Shown: one piece after another, positions 1-12,000 of the stretch
Layout of the letters: every line of letters begins with the position of its first letter
How positions within the stretch are numbered: the stretch's first letter is position 1
Source: Shewanella woodyi ATCC 51908
GTDB lineage: Bacteria; Pseudomonadota; Gammaproteobacteria; Enterobacterales; Shewanellaceae
Length of the DNA: 64,000 bases
Direction: 5' to 3'
Assembly (NCBI RefSeq): GCF_000019525.1
Contig: NC_010506.1
Span: 682,001-746,000, forward strand
Notes under the pieces: model-generated
What the model was told of the DNA's origin: nothing
The model's database searches: none
What the model saw: only the letters and a program-made list of their open reading frames with translations
Translations under genes and position numbers: made by a program

Positions 1-3000
1 ATGATAATGTTATCAGCAGGAATCGCTTGACCATTAACTGCGGTAATAGAGAAAGAATCTGCATGTTCATGGTTATGGCCAGTCTCATCATGATCTAAAT
101 CTATATCATTGGATAACAGGCTATCTTCGATTGATGATGCTGTCAGCACGCCGCCCTCATGTACAACCAAAGCATCACCATCAAGCGCGGGGCCAGAAAC
201 AGAGATAGATGTGAGGAAGTAGTCTGAAGAGTCGCCACCAGGGTTTGATTGAGACTCTTCATCAACCGTATAAGTCGCTTCAAACACTAAAGTATCAAAT
301 ACGATATTTCCTGTGTCTATGGTGAATTCACCGCTGTGGCTTCCAACTGTTTTGAAGGTTTCCATAGCCACAAGCTGGCCTTGATAATAGGCCTTCCAAA
401 CGCCTTGTTCGCCGCCTTCCTCTGTATGGAACATGTTACTGACATTGAAAGTGGCAGCATTCACAAGTCCATTAAAGTTAAAGACGAGCCCTTCTGATTG
501 GCCTGTTTCAGCGTTGAACTCTATCTGTTCAGCGGTTGCGCCGCTGGTTCTAGGAGTACCTGATATACCCAGCTTATTTGAACCTGATTCAATATAAATG
601 TTCCCAGCAGTACCATCTGCATCTCTTGCTGTAATGGTAAATAGCGCTTGTCCATTAACCTCAGGGATCGCCCACCCAAGATCTGAGCTGGAACTTGCAG
701 AGTAGGTTTCGCCAGTTCGATCGTCATTAGCATCGACAGTGTTAATGTTTACATTAACCACTGCGGTATCGGTTAGGTTGTTTTCATCAGTGACTAACAC
801 GTTAAATGTATAGTCGCTGCTGGAGCTACTATTAATGGCTTGATTAAGGGTTATCTCACCAGTGTCAGCATCAATGGTAAAGATGCCGTTAACTAAAGAT
901 CCGTCTGCAAAGCTATATTGAAGATCACCAATTGAATCGAGGTCGTCTGCAATGACTGTTCCGACAGATGCTCCTACGCCGGAGTTATTGTTAACGCTAT
1001 TGAAGTTGTACACATCTTGGTTGACTTGTGAGGCATCAGTGTCGGTTCCAGATAAAAATTCTGGTGCAAAGTTATGATCCTCTACATTCACATTAACAGT
1101 AGAGTTCGCTGTATTACCTGAACCATCGACCGCTATCACTTCAATGCCTGTTATTGAGAGGCTATCGAGGTTGATGTTGTGTGGGAAATCTTCAAGCAGT
1201 TCAGCTGTGACAGTCACGTCACCAGTTGTACCACTTTCAATACTGTTCCAGTTAAGAGTTAGGGTAATAGCCTCTTTCCCCATCACTGTACCAACTAACT
1301 GGCCTGAAGAGTTGAGGTTCCAGAAGATATTAGCGTTGATCCCATCGACAGAGATATCACCAGTATCGCCAAACTGGAAAGCATTAAGTGAGTCTGACCC
1401 TGCTTTAAAGCTCAGTGTTTGCAGATCTTGCTCAGTACCATTATTGAGAAGATCGGTCTCACTTAGTGTAGAAAGTACGCTGCTCTGTAATGCGGTAGGC
1501 CCTGTAGGTGGGGTTGTATCTGGTGCATTTAAGTCGATAACTAGATTGCCGCTGCTACTGTCTCCATCACTGTCGGTGACAGTAACGGCTAAGTCGAGCT
1601 GTACATCCTCAGTTGAGCTGACAATATTTTCAGCTGTTGTCCCGTTATATTGGAAGCGGTTACCTGTATCTGAATCTATGGTTGTCAGCTCTATATAGCT
1701 GATAGAGCCCATATTTCCGATTGTTTCTCCACTTGTCAGAGTTCCTTCACCTAGAAGGTTGCCGGCAGCATCAAAAGCTTTGAAATAAACAGTGGTAGCG
1801 CCACTAAAATTAACTGCAGCAGAGGCGACATCGTTGGCGTAATCGATAACGAAAGTCTCGCCACTATCTACCCAAGCGTTACCGCTACCGAAGGAGTTGC
1901 TATTACCATTAACAGTAATAGCACCAGAGGCATCTCTTGCCGTTAAGGTAACAGCAAGTTCATTATCAGCAGGTACATCATTGATATCATTATCGATAAC
2001 ATAGCCGCTCGCGCCTAATGAGATATAGGCTGCATAGGTGTTTCCGCCTAGTCCGCCATCAACATTTGCTACAGCAATGGTCTCTGTACTATCGATAGAC
2101 TGAGCTACATCTATTTGGTAGCTATCATCATTAGGGTTAGCAGTAAGGGTAAAGATGATAGATTGATCTGGATTACTCGGATCATATTCCGATGGCGTTG
2201 CACTTGTATCTGAGTATGCAATCAAGATACTAGGGTCAGCCGGATCGACATAATAGAAGACAATTAAGCCGCCTGCTGTGATCCCTGAGTCTGCAAATGT
2301 CGTCGTTGTACCATTCCAGCCGTTAATATTGCCAGTGAGATCGGCACTATAGTTGTTATCTGCACCGTTTGTGACAAGAGAGCCGTTATAGATACCGATA
2401 GCATTATCTGCTACCAAATTGACAGTCGAAAACGCTACTGAGTCATCTTCAATGGTGACTGTGAAGTTACCGCTAGTTGAGCCACCGTTGCCATCAGAAA
2501 CATCAACACCGAAATTAAGCGAGAGATCATCTTCAAATGACGTATTTGAGTGATCCACTGGTGCAAGAAGGGTTACTGCGTAACTCCAATCACCAGGAGC
2601 GTTATTCGCTGGAGCGTTAAGAGCGACAGTCATAATGGCTTGATATGAATCTTCGCCTACAGTACCAATGAAGCCAGTTAGCGTCTGGGAGTCAGCATCC
2701 CAAGACCACTGTACCGTTTCCCCACCAGAGGTGAGGCCAGAAGGCCCTGAAAGAGCAACTGTTAGTGCATCACCGTCAACATCCTCAATGCTAATCGTGC
2801 CACTTGCTGTCACGGAATCAGTGGTATCTGTATCACCAATACTATCAACCAAGCCATCGGTGAGACCTTCTTCAGAAACACGTGTGTTAGTTGTTGATGT
2901 GATTGTTACGTCATCGTTCGTGCCAGTGATTGTAATGACGAGTTCTGCGGTATCCTGGTTTCCATGACCATCTGTTACTGTATAGGTAAAGGTTTCAGTA

Positions 3001-6000
3001 ACTATTTGTCCTTCAAATAACGCATCCGCAGCAGTTTGATCTGCTGTGTAGCTGTAGCTACCGTCGGCATTGAGAGTCAAAGTGCCGTAAGTGCCAGTTA
3101 GACTTGTGCCAACTGTTCCTATGTTGCCTGTGCCATCTTCTGTTCCTGTACGGATCTCAGTGACATTTAATGTGTTACTGACTAGATCTGTGTCGTTTTT
3201 CAATACGCCATCAGCAGCAGTTACTGACAGAGTAGCGTCCTCTTTAACATTCGCAGCATCATCATTAGCAACAGGTGCGGTGGTATCAATCACCATGACT
3301 TGGGTGTCAGTGGCGGTGTTGCCCGCCACATCCGTGATGGTGGCGACAATGGTGTAGCTGCCTTCCGCCAGCGCCGCTGCTGGTGTAAATACCCAGCCGT
3401 TGCCTGTGACCGTGACGGTACCCGCAACTGGTGCGCCAGTGCTGTCGGTGACCACGACCGTGACATCACCGTCAGTGGCATCGAAGCTGCCGTTAATCAC
3501 AGCGCCCGTATCATTACTGATGAAGTCAGTGGCAGAGCTGCCCGTATCATCAGTCATGGAGTCGATAGAGACGGTCACGCCGTCGTTGTCTTGATCGATA
3601 GTGGTATCAATCACCATGACTTGGGTGTCAGTGGCGGTGTTGCCCGCCACATCCGTGATGGTGGCGACAATGGTGTAGCTGCCTTCCGCCAGTACCGCTG
3701 CTGGTGTAAATACCCAGCCGTCGCCTGTGACTGTGACCGTACCCGCAACCGGTGCGCCAGTGCTGTCGGTGACGACAACCGTGACGGTGCCATCAGTGGC
3801 ATCGAAACTGCCGTTGATGACTGCACCCGTATCATTACTGATGAAATCTGAATCTGAGCTACCCGTATCATCAGTCATGCTGTCGATAGAGACGGTCACG
3901 CCGTCGTTGTCTTGATCGATAGTGGTATCTATCACCATGACTTGGGTGTCAGTGGCGGTGTTGCCCGCCACATCCGTGATGGTGGCGACAATGGTGTAGC
4001 TGCCTTCCGCCAGTGTCGCTGCTGGTGTAAATACCCAGCCGTCGCCTGTGACTGTGACCGTACCCGCAACCGGTGCGCCAGTGCTGTCGGTGACCACGAC
4101 CGTGACATCACCGTCAGTGGCATCGAAGCTGCCGTTGATGACTGCGCCCGTATCATTACTGATGAAGTCAGTGGCAGAGCTACCCGTATCATCTGTCATG
4201 CTGTCGATAGAGACGGTGACGCCATCATTATCTTGATCGATAGTGGTATCTATCACCATGACTTGAGTGTCAGTGGCGGTGTTGCCCGCCACATCCGTGA
4301 TGGTGGCGACAATGGTGTAGCTGCCTTCAGCCAGTGTCGCTGCTGGTGTAAATACCCAGCCGTCGCCTGTGACTGTGACCGTACCCGCAACCGGTGCGCC
4401 AGTGCTGTCGGTGACCACGACCGTGACATCACCGTCAGTGGCATCGAAGCTGCCGTTAATCACAGCGCCCGTATCATTACTGATGAAGTCAGTGGCAGAG
4501 CTACCCGTATCATCAGTCATGGAGTCGATAGAGACGGTCACGCCGTCGTTGTCTTGATCGATAGTGGTATCAATCACCATGACTTGGATGTCAGTGGCGG
4601 TGTTGCCCGCCACATCCGTGATGGTGGCGACAATGGTGTAGCTGCCTTCCGCCAGCGCCGCTGCTGGTGTAAATACCCAGCCGTTACCTGTAACTGTGAC
4701 GGTACCCGCAACCGGTGCGCCAGTGCTGTCGGTGACCACGACCGTGACGGTGCCATCAGTGGCATCGAAGCTACCGTTGATGACTGCGCCCGTATCATTA
4801 CTGATGAAGTCAGTGGCAGAGCTACCCGTATCATCAGTCATGCTGTCGATAGAGACGGTCACGCCGTCGTTGTCTTGATCGATAGTGGTATCAATCACCA
4901 TGACTTGGGTGTCAGTGGCGGTGTTGCCCGCCACATCCGTGATGGTGGCGACAATGGTGTAGCTGCCTTCCGCCAGCGCCGCTGCTGGTGTAAATACCCA
5001 GCCGTTGCCTGTAACTGTGACCGAACCCGCAACTGGTGCGCCAGTGCTGTCGGTGACGATGACTGTGACGGTGCCGTCAGTGGCATCGAAGCTACCGTTG
5101 ATGACTGCGCCCGTGTCATTACTGATGAAGTCAGTGGCAGAGCTACCCGTATCATCAGTCATGCTGTCGATAGAGACGGTCACGCCGTCGTTGTCTTGAT
5201 CGATAGTGGTATCAATCACCATGACTTGGGTGTCAGTGGCGGTGTTGCCCGCCACATCCGTGATGGTGGCGACAATGGTGTAGCTGCCTTCCGCCAGCGC
5301 CGTTGCTGGAGTGAATACCCAGCCGTTGCCTGTGACCGTGACGGTACCCGCAACCGGTGCGCCGGTGCTGTCAGTGACGACTACTGTGACATCACCGTCA
5401 GTGGCATCGAAGCTACCGTTGATGACTGCGCCCGTATCATTACTGATGAAGTCAGTGGCAGAGCTACCCGTATCATCAGTCATGCTGTCGATAGAGACGG
5501 TCACGCCGTCGTTGTCTTGATCGATAGTGGTATCAATCACCATGACTTGGGTGTCAGTGGCGGTGTTGCCCGCCACATCCGTGATGGTGGCGACAATGGT
5601 GTAGCTGCCTTCCGCCAGCGCCGCAGCTGGTGTAAATACCCAGCCGTTACCTGTGACTGTGACCGTACCCGCAACCGGTGCGCCAGTGCTGTCGGTGACC
5701 ACGACCGTGACGGTGCCATCAGTGGCATCGAAGCTGCCGTTAACTACAGCACCCGTGTCATTACTGATGAAATCTGAATCTGAGCTACCCGTATCATCAG
5801 TAATGGAATCGATAGAGACAGTCACGCCGTCGTTATCTTGATCGATAGTGGTATCAATCACCATGACTTGGGTGTCAGTGGCGGTGTTGCCCGCCACATC
5901 CGTGATGGTGGCGACAATGGTGTAGCTGCCTTCCGCCAGCGCCGCAGCTGGTGTAAATACCCAGCCGTTGCCTGTGACCGTGACGGTACCCGCAACCGGT

Positions 6001-9000
6001 GCGCCGGTGCTGTCAGTGACCACAACAGTCACATCACCGTCAGTGGCATCGAAGCTGCCGTTGATGACTGCGCCCGTATCATTACTGATGAAATCTGAAT
6101 CTGAGCTACCCGTATCATCAGTCATGGAATCGATAGAGACAGTCACGCCGTCGTTGTCTTGATCGATAGTGGTATCAATCACCATGACTTGGGTGTCAGT
6201 GGCGGTGTTGCCCGCCACATCCGTGATGGTGGCGACAATGGTGTAGCTGCCTTCCGCCAGCGCCGCTGCTGGTGTAAATACCCAGCCGTTGCCTGTAACT
6301 GTGACCGAACCCGCAACTGGTGCGCCAGTGCTGTCGGTGACGACAACCGTGACGGTGCCATCAGTGGCATCGAAGCTGCCGTTGATGACCGCGCCCGTAT
6401 CATTACTGATGAAATCTGAATCTGAGCTACCCGTATCATCAGTCATGCTGTCGATAGAGACGGTCACGCCGTCATTATCTTGATCGATAGTGGTATCAAT
6501 CACCATGACTTGGGTGTCAGTGGCGGTGTTGCCCGCCACATCCGTGATGGTGGCGACAATGGTGTAGCTGCCTTCCGCCAGCGCCGCTGCTGGTGTAAAT
6601 ACCCAGCCGTTGCCTGTAACTGTGACCGAACCCGCAACTGGTGCGCCAGTGCTGTCGGTGACGACAACCGTGACGGTGCCATCAGTGGCATCGAAGCTAC
6701 CGTTGATGACTGCGCCCGTATCATTACTGATGAAGTCAGTCGCAGAGCTACCCGTATCATCAGTCATGCTGTCGATAGAGACGGTCACGCCGTCGTTGTC
6801 TTGATCGATAGTGGTATCAATCACCATGACTTGGGTGTCAGTGTCGGTGTTGCCCGCCACATCCGTGATGGTGGCGACAATGGTGTAGCTGCCTTCCGCC
6901 AGCGCCGCTGCTGGTGTAAATACCCAGCCGTTACCTGTGACCGTGACGGTACCCGCAACTGGTGCGCCAGTGCTGTCGGTGACCACGACCGTGACGGTGC
7001 CATCAGTGGCATCGAAGCTGCCGTTAACTACAGCGCCCGTGTCATTACTGATGAAATCTGTATCTGAGCTACCCGTATCATCGGTCATGCTGTCGATAGA
7101 GACGGTCACGCCGTCGTTGTCTTGATCGATAGTGGTATCAATCACCATGACTTGGGTGTCAGTGGCGGTGTTGCCCGCCACATCCGTGATGGTGGCGACA
7201 ATGGTGTAGCTGCCTTCCGCCAGCGCCGCTGCTGGTGTAAATACCCAGCCGTTGCCTGTAACTGTGACCGAACCCGCAACTGGTGCGCCAGTGCTGTCGG
7301 TGACCACAACAGTCACATCACCGTCAGTGGCATCGAAGCTGCCGTTGATGACTGCGCCCGTGTCATTACTGATGAAGTCAGTGGCAGAGCTACCGGTGTC
7401 ATCGGTCATGGAGTCGATAGAGACGGTCACGCCGTCGTTATCCTGATCGATAGTGGTATCAATCACCATGACTTGGGTGTCAGTCGCCGTGTTGCCGGCC
7501 ACATCGGTAATGGTGGCGACAATGGTGTAGCTGCCTTCAGCCAGCGCTGCCGCCGGTGTAAATACCCAGCCGTTACCTGTGACCGTGACGGTTCCCGCAA
7601 CCGGTGCACCGGTGCTGTCGGTGACGATGACTGTGACGGTGCCGTCAGTGGCATCAAAGCTGCCGTTGATGACCGCGCCCGTGTCATTACTGATGAAGTC
7701 TGAATCTGAGCTGCCAGTATCATCAGTCATGGAATCGATAGAGACGGTCACGCCGTCATTATCCTGATCGATAGTGGTATCAATCACCATGACCTGGGTG
7801 TCAGTGGCGGTGTTGCCTGCGATATCGGTGATGGTGGCGACAATGGTGTAATTGCCTTCCGCCAGTGCTGCCGCCGGGGTGAATACCCAGCTATTACCTG
7901 TGACCGTGACGGTACCCGCAATCGGTGCGCCAGTGCTGTCAGTGACGACAACAGTCACATCACCGTCAGTGGCATCGAAGCTGCCGTTGATGACCGCGCC
8001 AGTATCATTACTGATGAAATCTGAATCTGAGCTGCCCGTATCATCAGTCATGGAGTCGATAGAGACAGTCACGCCGTCATTATCTTGATCGATAGTGGTA
8101 TCAATCACCATGACCTGGGTGTCAGTGGCGGTGTTGCCCGCCACATCCGTGATGGTGGCGACAATGGTGTAGCTGCCTTCCGCCAGCGCCGCAGCTGGTG
8201 TAAATACCCAGCCGTTACCTGTGACTGTGACCGTACCCGCAACTGGTGCGCCAGTGCTGTCGGTGACCACGACCGTGACGGTGCCATCAGTGGCATCGAA
8301 GCTGCCGTTAACTACAGCGCCCGTGTCATTACTGATGAAATCTGTATCTGAGCTACCCGTATCATCAGTCATGGAATCGATAGAGACAGTCACGCCGTCG
8401 TTATCTTGATCGATAGTGGTATCAATCACCATGACTTGGGTGTCAGTGGCGGTGTTGCCCGCCACATCCGTGATGGTGGCGACAATGGTGTAGCTGCCTT
8501 CCGCCAGCGCCGTTGCTGGAGTGAATACCCAGCCGTTGCCTGTGACCGTGACGGTACCCGCAACCGGTGCGCCGGTGCTGTCAGTGACGACTACTGTGAC
8601 ATCACCGTCAGTGGCATCGAAGCTACCGTTGATGACTGCGCCCGTATCATTACTGATGAAGTCAGTGGCAGAGCTACCCGTATCATCAGTCATGCTGTCG
8701 ATAGAGACGGTCACGCCATCATTATCTTGATCGATAGTGGTATCAATCACCATTACTTGGGTGTCAGTGGCGGTGTTGCCCGCCACATCCGTGATGGTGG
8801 CGACAATGGTGTAGCTGCCTTCCGCCAGCGCCGCAGCTGGTGTAAATACCCAGCCGTTACCTGTGACTGTGACCGTACCCGCAACTGGTGCGCCAGTGCT
8901 GTCGGTGACCACGACCGTGACGGTGCCATCAGTGGCATCGAAGCTGCCGTTAACTACAGCACCCGTGTCATTACTGATGAAATCTGAATCTGAGCTACCC

Positions 9001-12000
9001 GTATCATCAGTCATGGAATCGATAGAGACAGTCACGCCGTCGTTATCTTGATCGATAGTGGTATCAATCACCATGACTTGGGTGTCAGTGGCGGTGTTGC
9101 CCGCCACATCCGTGATGGTGGCGACAATGGTGTAGCTGCCTTCCGCCAGCGCCGCAGCTGGTGTAAATACCCAGCCGTTGCCTGTGACCGTGACGGTACC
9201 CGCAACCGGTGCGCCGGTGCTGTCAGTGACCACAACAGTCACATCACCGTCAGTGGCATCGAAGCTGCCGTTGATGACCGCGCCCGTATCATTACTGATG
9301 AAATCTGAATCTGAGCTACCCGTATCATCAGTCATGCTGTCGATAGAGACGGTCACGCCGTCGTTGTCTTGATCGATAGTGGTATCAATCACCATGACTT
9401 GGGTGTCAGTGGCGGTGTTGCCCGCCACATCCGTGATGGTGGCGACAATGGTGTAGCTGCCTTCCGCCAGCGCCGCTGCTGGTGTAAATACCCAGCCGTT
9501 GCCTGTAACTGTGACCGAACCCGCAACTGGTGCGCCAGTGCTGTCGGTGACCACAACAGTCACATCACCGTCAGTGGCATCGAAGCTACCGTTGATGACT
9601 GCGCCCGTGTCATTACTGATGAAGTCAGTGGCAGAGCTACCCGTATCATCAGTCATGCTGTCGATAGAGACGGTCACGCCGTCGTTGTCTTGATCGATAG
9701 TGGTATCAATCACCATGACTTGGGTGTCAGTGGCGGTGTTGCCCGCCACATCCGTGATGGTGGCGACAATGGTGTAGCTGCCTTCCGCCAGCGCCGTTGC
9801 TGGAGTGAATACCCAGCCGTTGCCTGTGACCGTGACGGTACCCGCAACCGGTGCGCCGGTGCTGTCAGTGACGACTACTGTGACATCACCGTCAGTGGCA
9901 TCGAAGCTACCGTTGATGACTGCGCCCGTATCATTACTGATGAAGTCAGTGGCAGAGCTACCCGTATCATCAGTCATGCTGTCGATAGAGACGGTCACGC
10001 CGTCGTTGTCTTGATCGATAGTGGTATCAATCACCATGACTTGGGTGTCAGTGGCGGTGTTGCCCGCCACATCCGTGATGGTGGCGACAATGGTGTAGCT
10101 GCCTTCCGCCAGCGCCGCAGCTGGTGTAAATACCCAGCCGTTACCTGTGACTGTGACCGTACCCGCAACCGGTGCGCCAGTGCTGTCAGTGACGACAACC
10201 GTGACGGTGCCATCAGTGGCATCGAAGCTGCCGTTGATGACCGCGCCCGTATCATTACTGATGAAATCTGAATCTGAGCTACCCGTATCATCAGTCATGC
10301 TGTCGATAGAGACGGTCACGCCGTCGTTGTCTTGATCGATAGTGGTATCAATCACCATGACTTGGGTGTCAGTGGCGGTGTTGCCCGCCACATCCGTGAT
10401 GGTGGCGACAATGGTGTAGCTGCCTTCCGCCAGCGCCGCTGCTGGTGTAAATACCCAGCCGTTGCCTGTAACTGTGACCGAACCCGCAACTGGTGCGCCA
10501 GTGCTGTCGGTGACGACAACCGTGACGGTGCCATCAGTGGCATCGAAGCTGCCGTTAACTACAGCGCCCGTATCATTACTGATGAAATCTGAATCTGAGC
10601 TACCCGTATCATCAGTCATGCTGTCGATAGAGACGGTCACGCCGTCATTATCTTGATCGATAGTGGTATCAATCACCATGACTTGGGTGTCAGTGGCGGT
10701 GTTGCCCGCCACATCCGTGATGGTGGCGACAATGGTGTAGCTGCCTTCCGCCAGCGCCGCTGCTGGTGTAAATACCCAGCCGTTGCCTGTAACTGTGACC
10801 GAACCCGCAACTGGTGCGCCAGTGCTGTCGGTGACGACAACCGTGACGGTGCCATCAGTGGCATCGAAGCTACCGTTGATGACTGCGCCCGTATCATTAC
10901 TGATGAAGTCAGTGGCAGAGCTACCCGTATCATCAGTCATGCTGTCGATAGAGACGGTCACGCCGTCGTTGTCTTGATCGATAGTGGTATCAATCACCAT
11001 GACTTGGGTGTCAGTGTCGGTGTTGCCCGCCACATCCGTGATGGTGGCGACAATGGTGTAGCTGCCTTCCGCCAGCGCCGCTGCTGGTGTAAATACCCAG
11101 CCGTTGCCTGTAACTGTGACCGAACCCGCAACTGGTGCGCCAGTGCTGTCGGTGACGACAACCGTGACGGTGCCATCAGTGGCATCGAAGCTACCGTTGA
11201 TGACTGCGCCCGTATCATTACTGATGAAGTCAGTGGCAGAGCTACCCGTATCATCAGTCATGCTGTCGATAGAGACGGTCACGCCGTCGTTGTCTTGATC
11301 GATAGTGGTATCAATCACCATGACTTGGGTGTCAGTGTCGGTGTTGCCCGCCACATCCGTGATGGTGGCGACAATGGTGTAGCTGCCTTCCGCCAGCGCC
11401 GCTGCTGGTGTAAATACCCAGCCGTTACCTGTGACCGTGACGGTACCCGCAACTGGTGCGCCAGTGCTGTCGGTGACCACGACCGTGACGGTGCCATCAG
11501 TGGCATCGAAGCTGCCGTTAACTACAGCGCCCGTGTCATTACTGATGAAATCTGTATCTGAGCTACCCGTATCATCGGTCATGGAGTCGATAGAGACGGT
11601 CACGCCGTCGTTATCTTGATCGATAGTGGTATCAATCACCATGACTTGGGTGTCAGTGGCGGTGTTGCCCGCCACATCCGTGATGGTGGCGACAATGGTG
11701 TAGCTGCCTTCCGCCAGCGCCGCAGCTGGTGTAAATACCCAGCCGTTACCTGTGACCGTGACGGTACCCGCAACGGGTGCGCCAGTGCTGTCGGTGACCA
11801 CGACCGTGACGGTGCCATCAGTGGCATCGAAGCTACCGTTGATGACTGCGCCCGTATCATTACTGATGAAGTCAGTCGCAGAGCTGCCCGTATCATCAGT
11901 CATGGAGTCGATAGAGACGGTGACGCCATCATTATCTTGATCGATAGTGGTATCTATCACCATGACTTGGGTGTCAGTGGCGGTGTTGCCCGCCACATCC

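Noticed and set aside
3912..5777. Long plus-strand open frame (621 codons) and dozens of shorter ones across 3300-12300
   Set aside because: They repeat every 321 bp, lie antisense to the adhesin, and exist because the repeat has no stop in those frames. No ribosome sites or recognisable domains.
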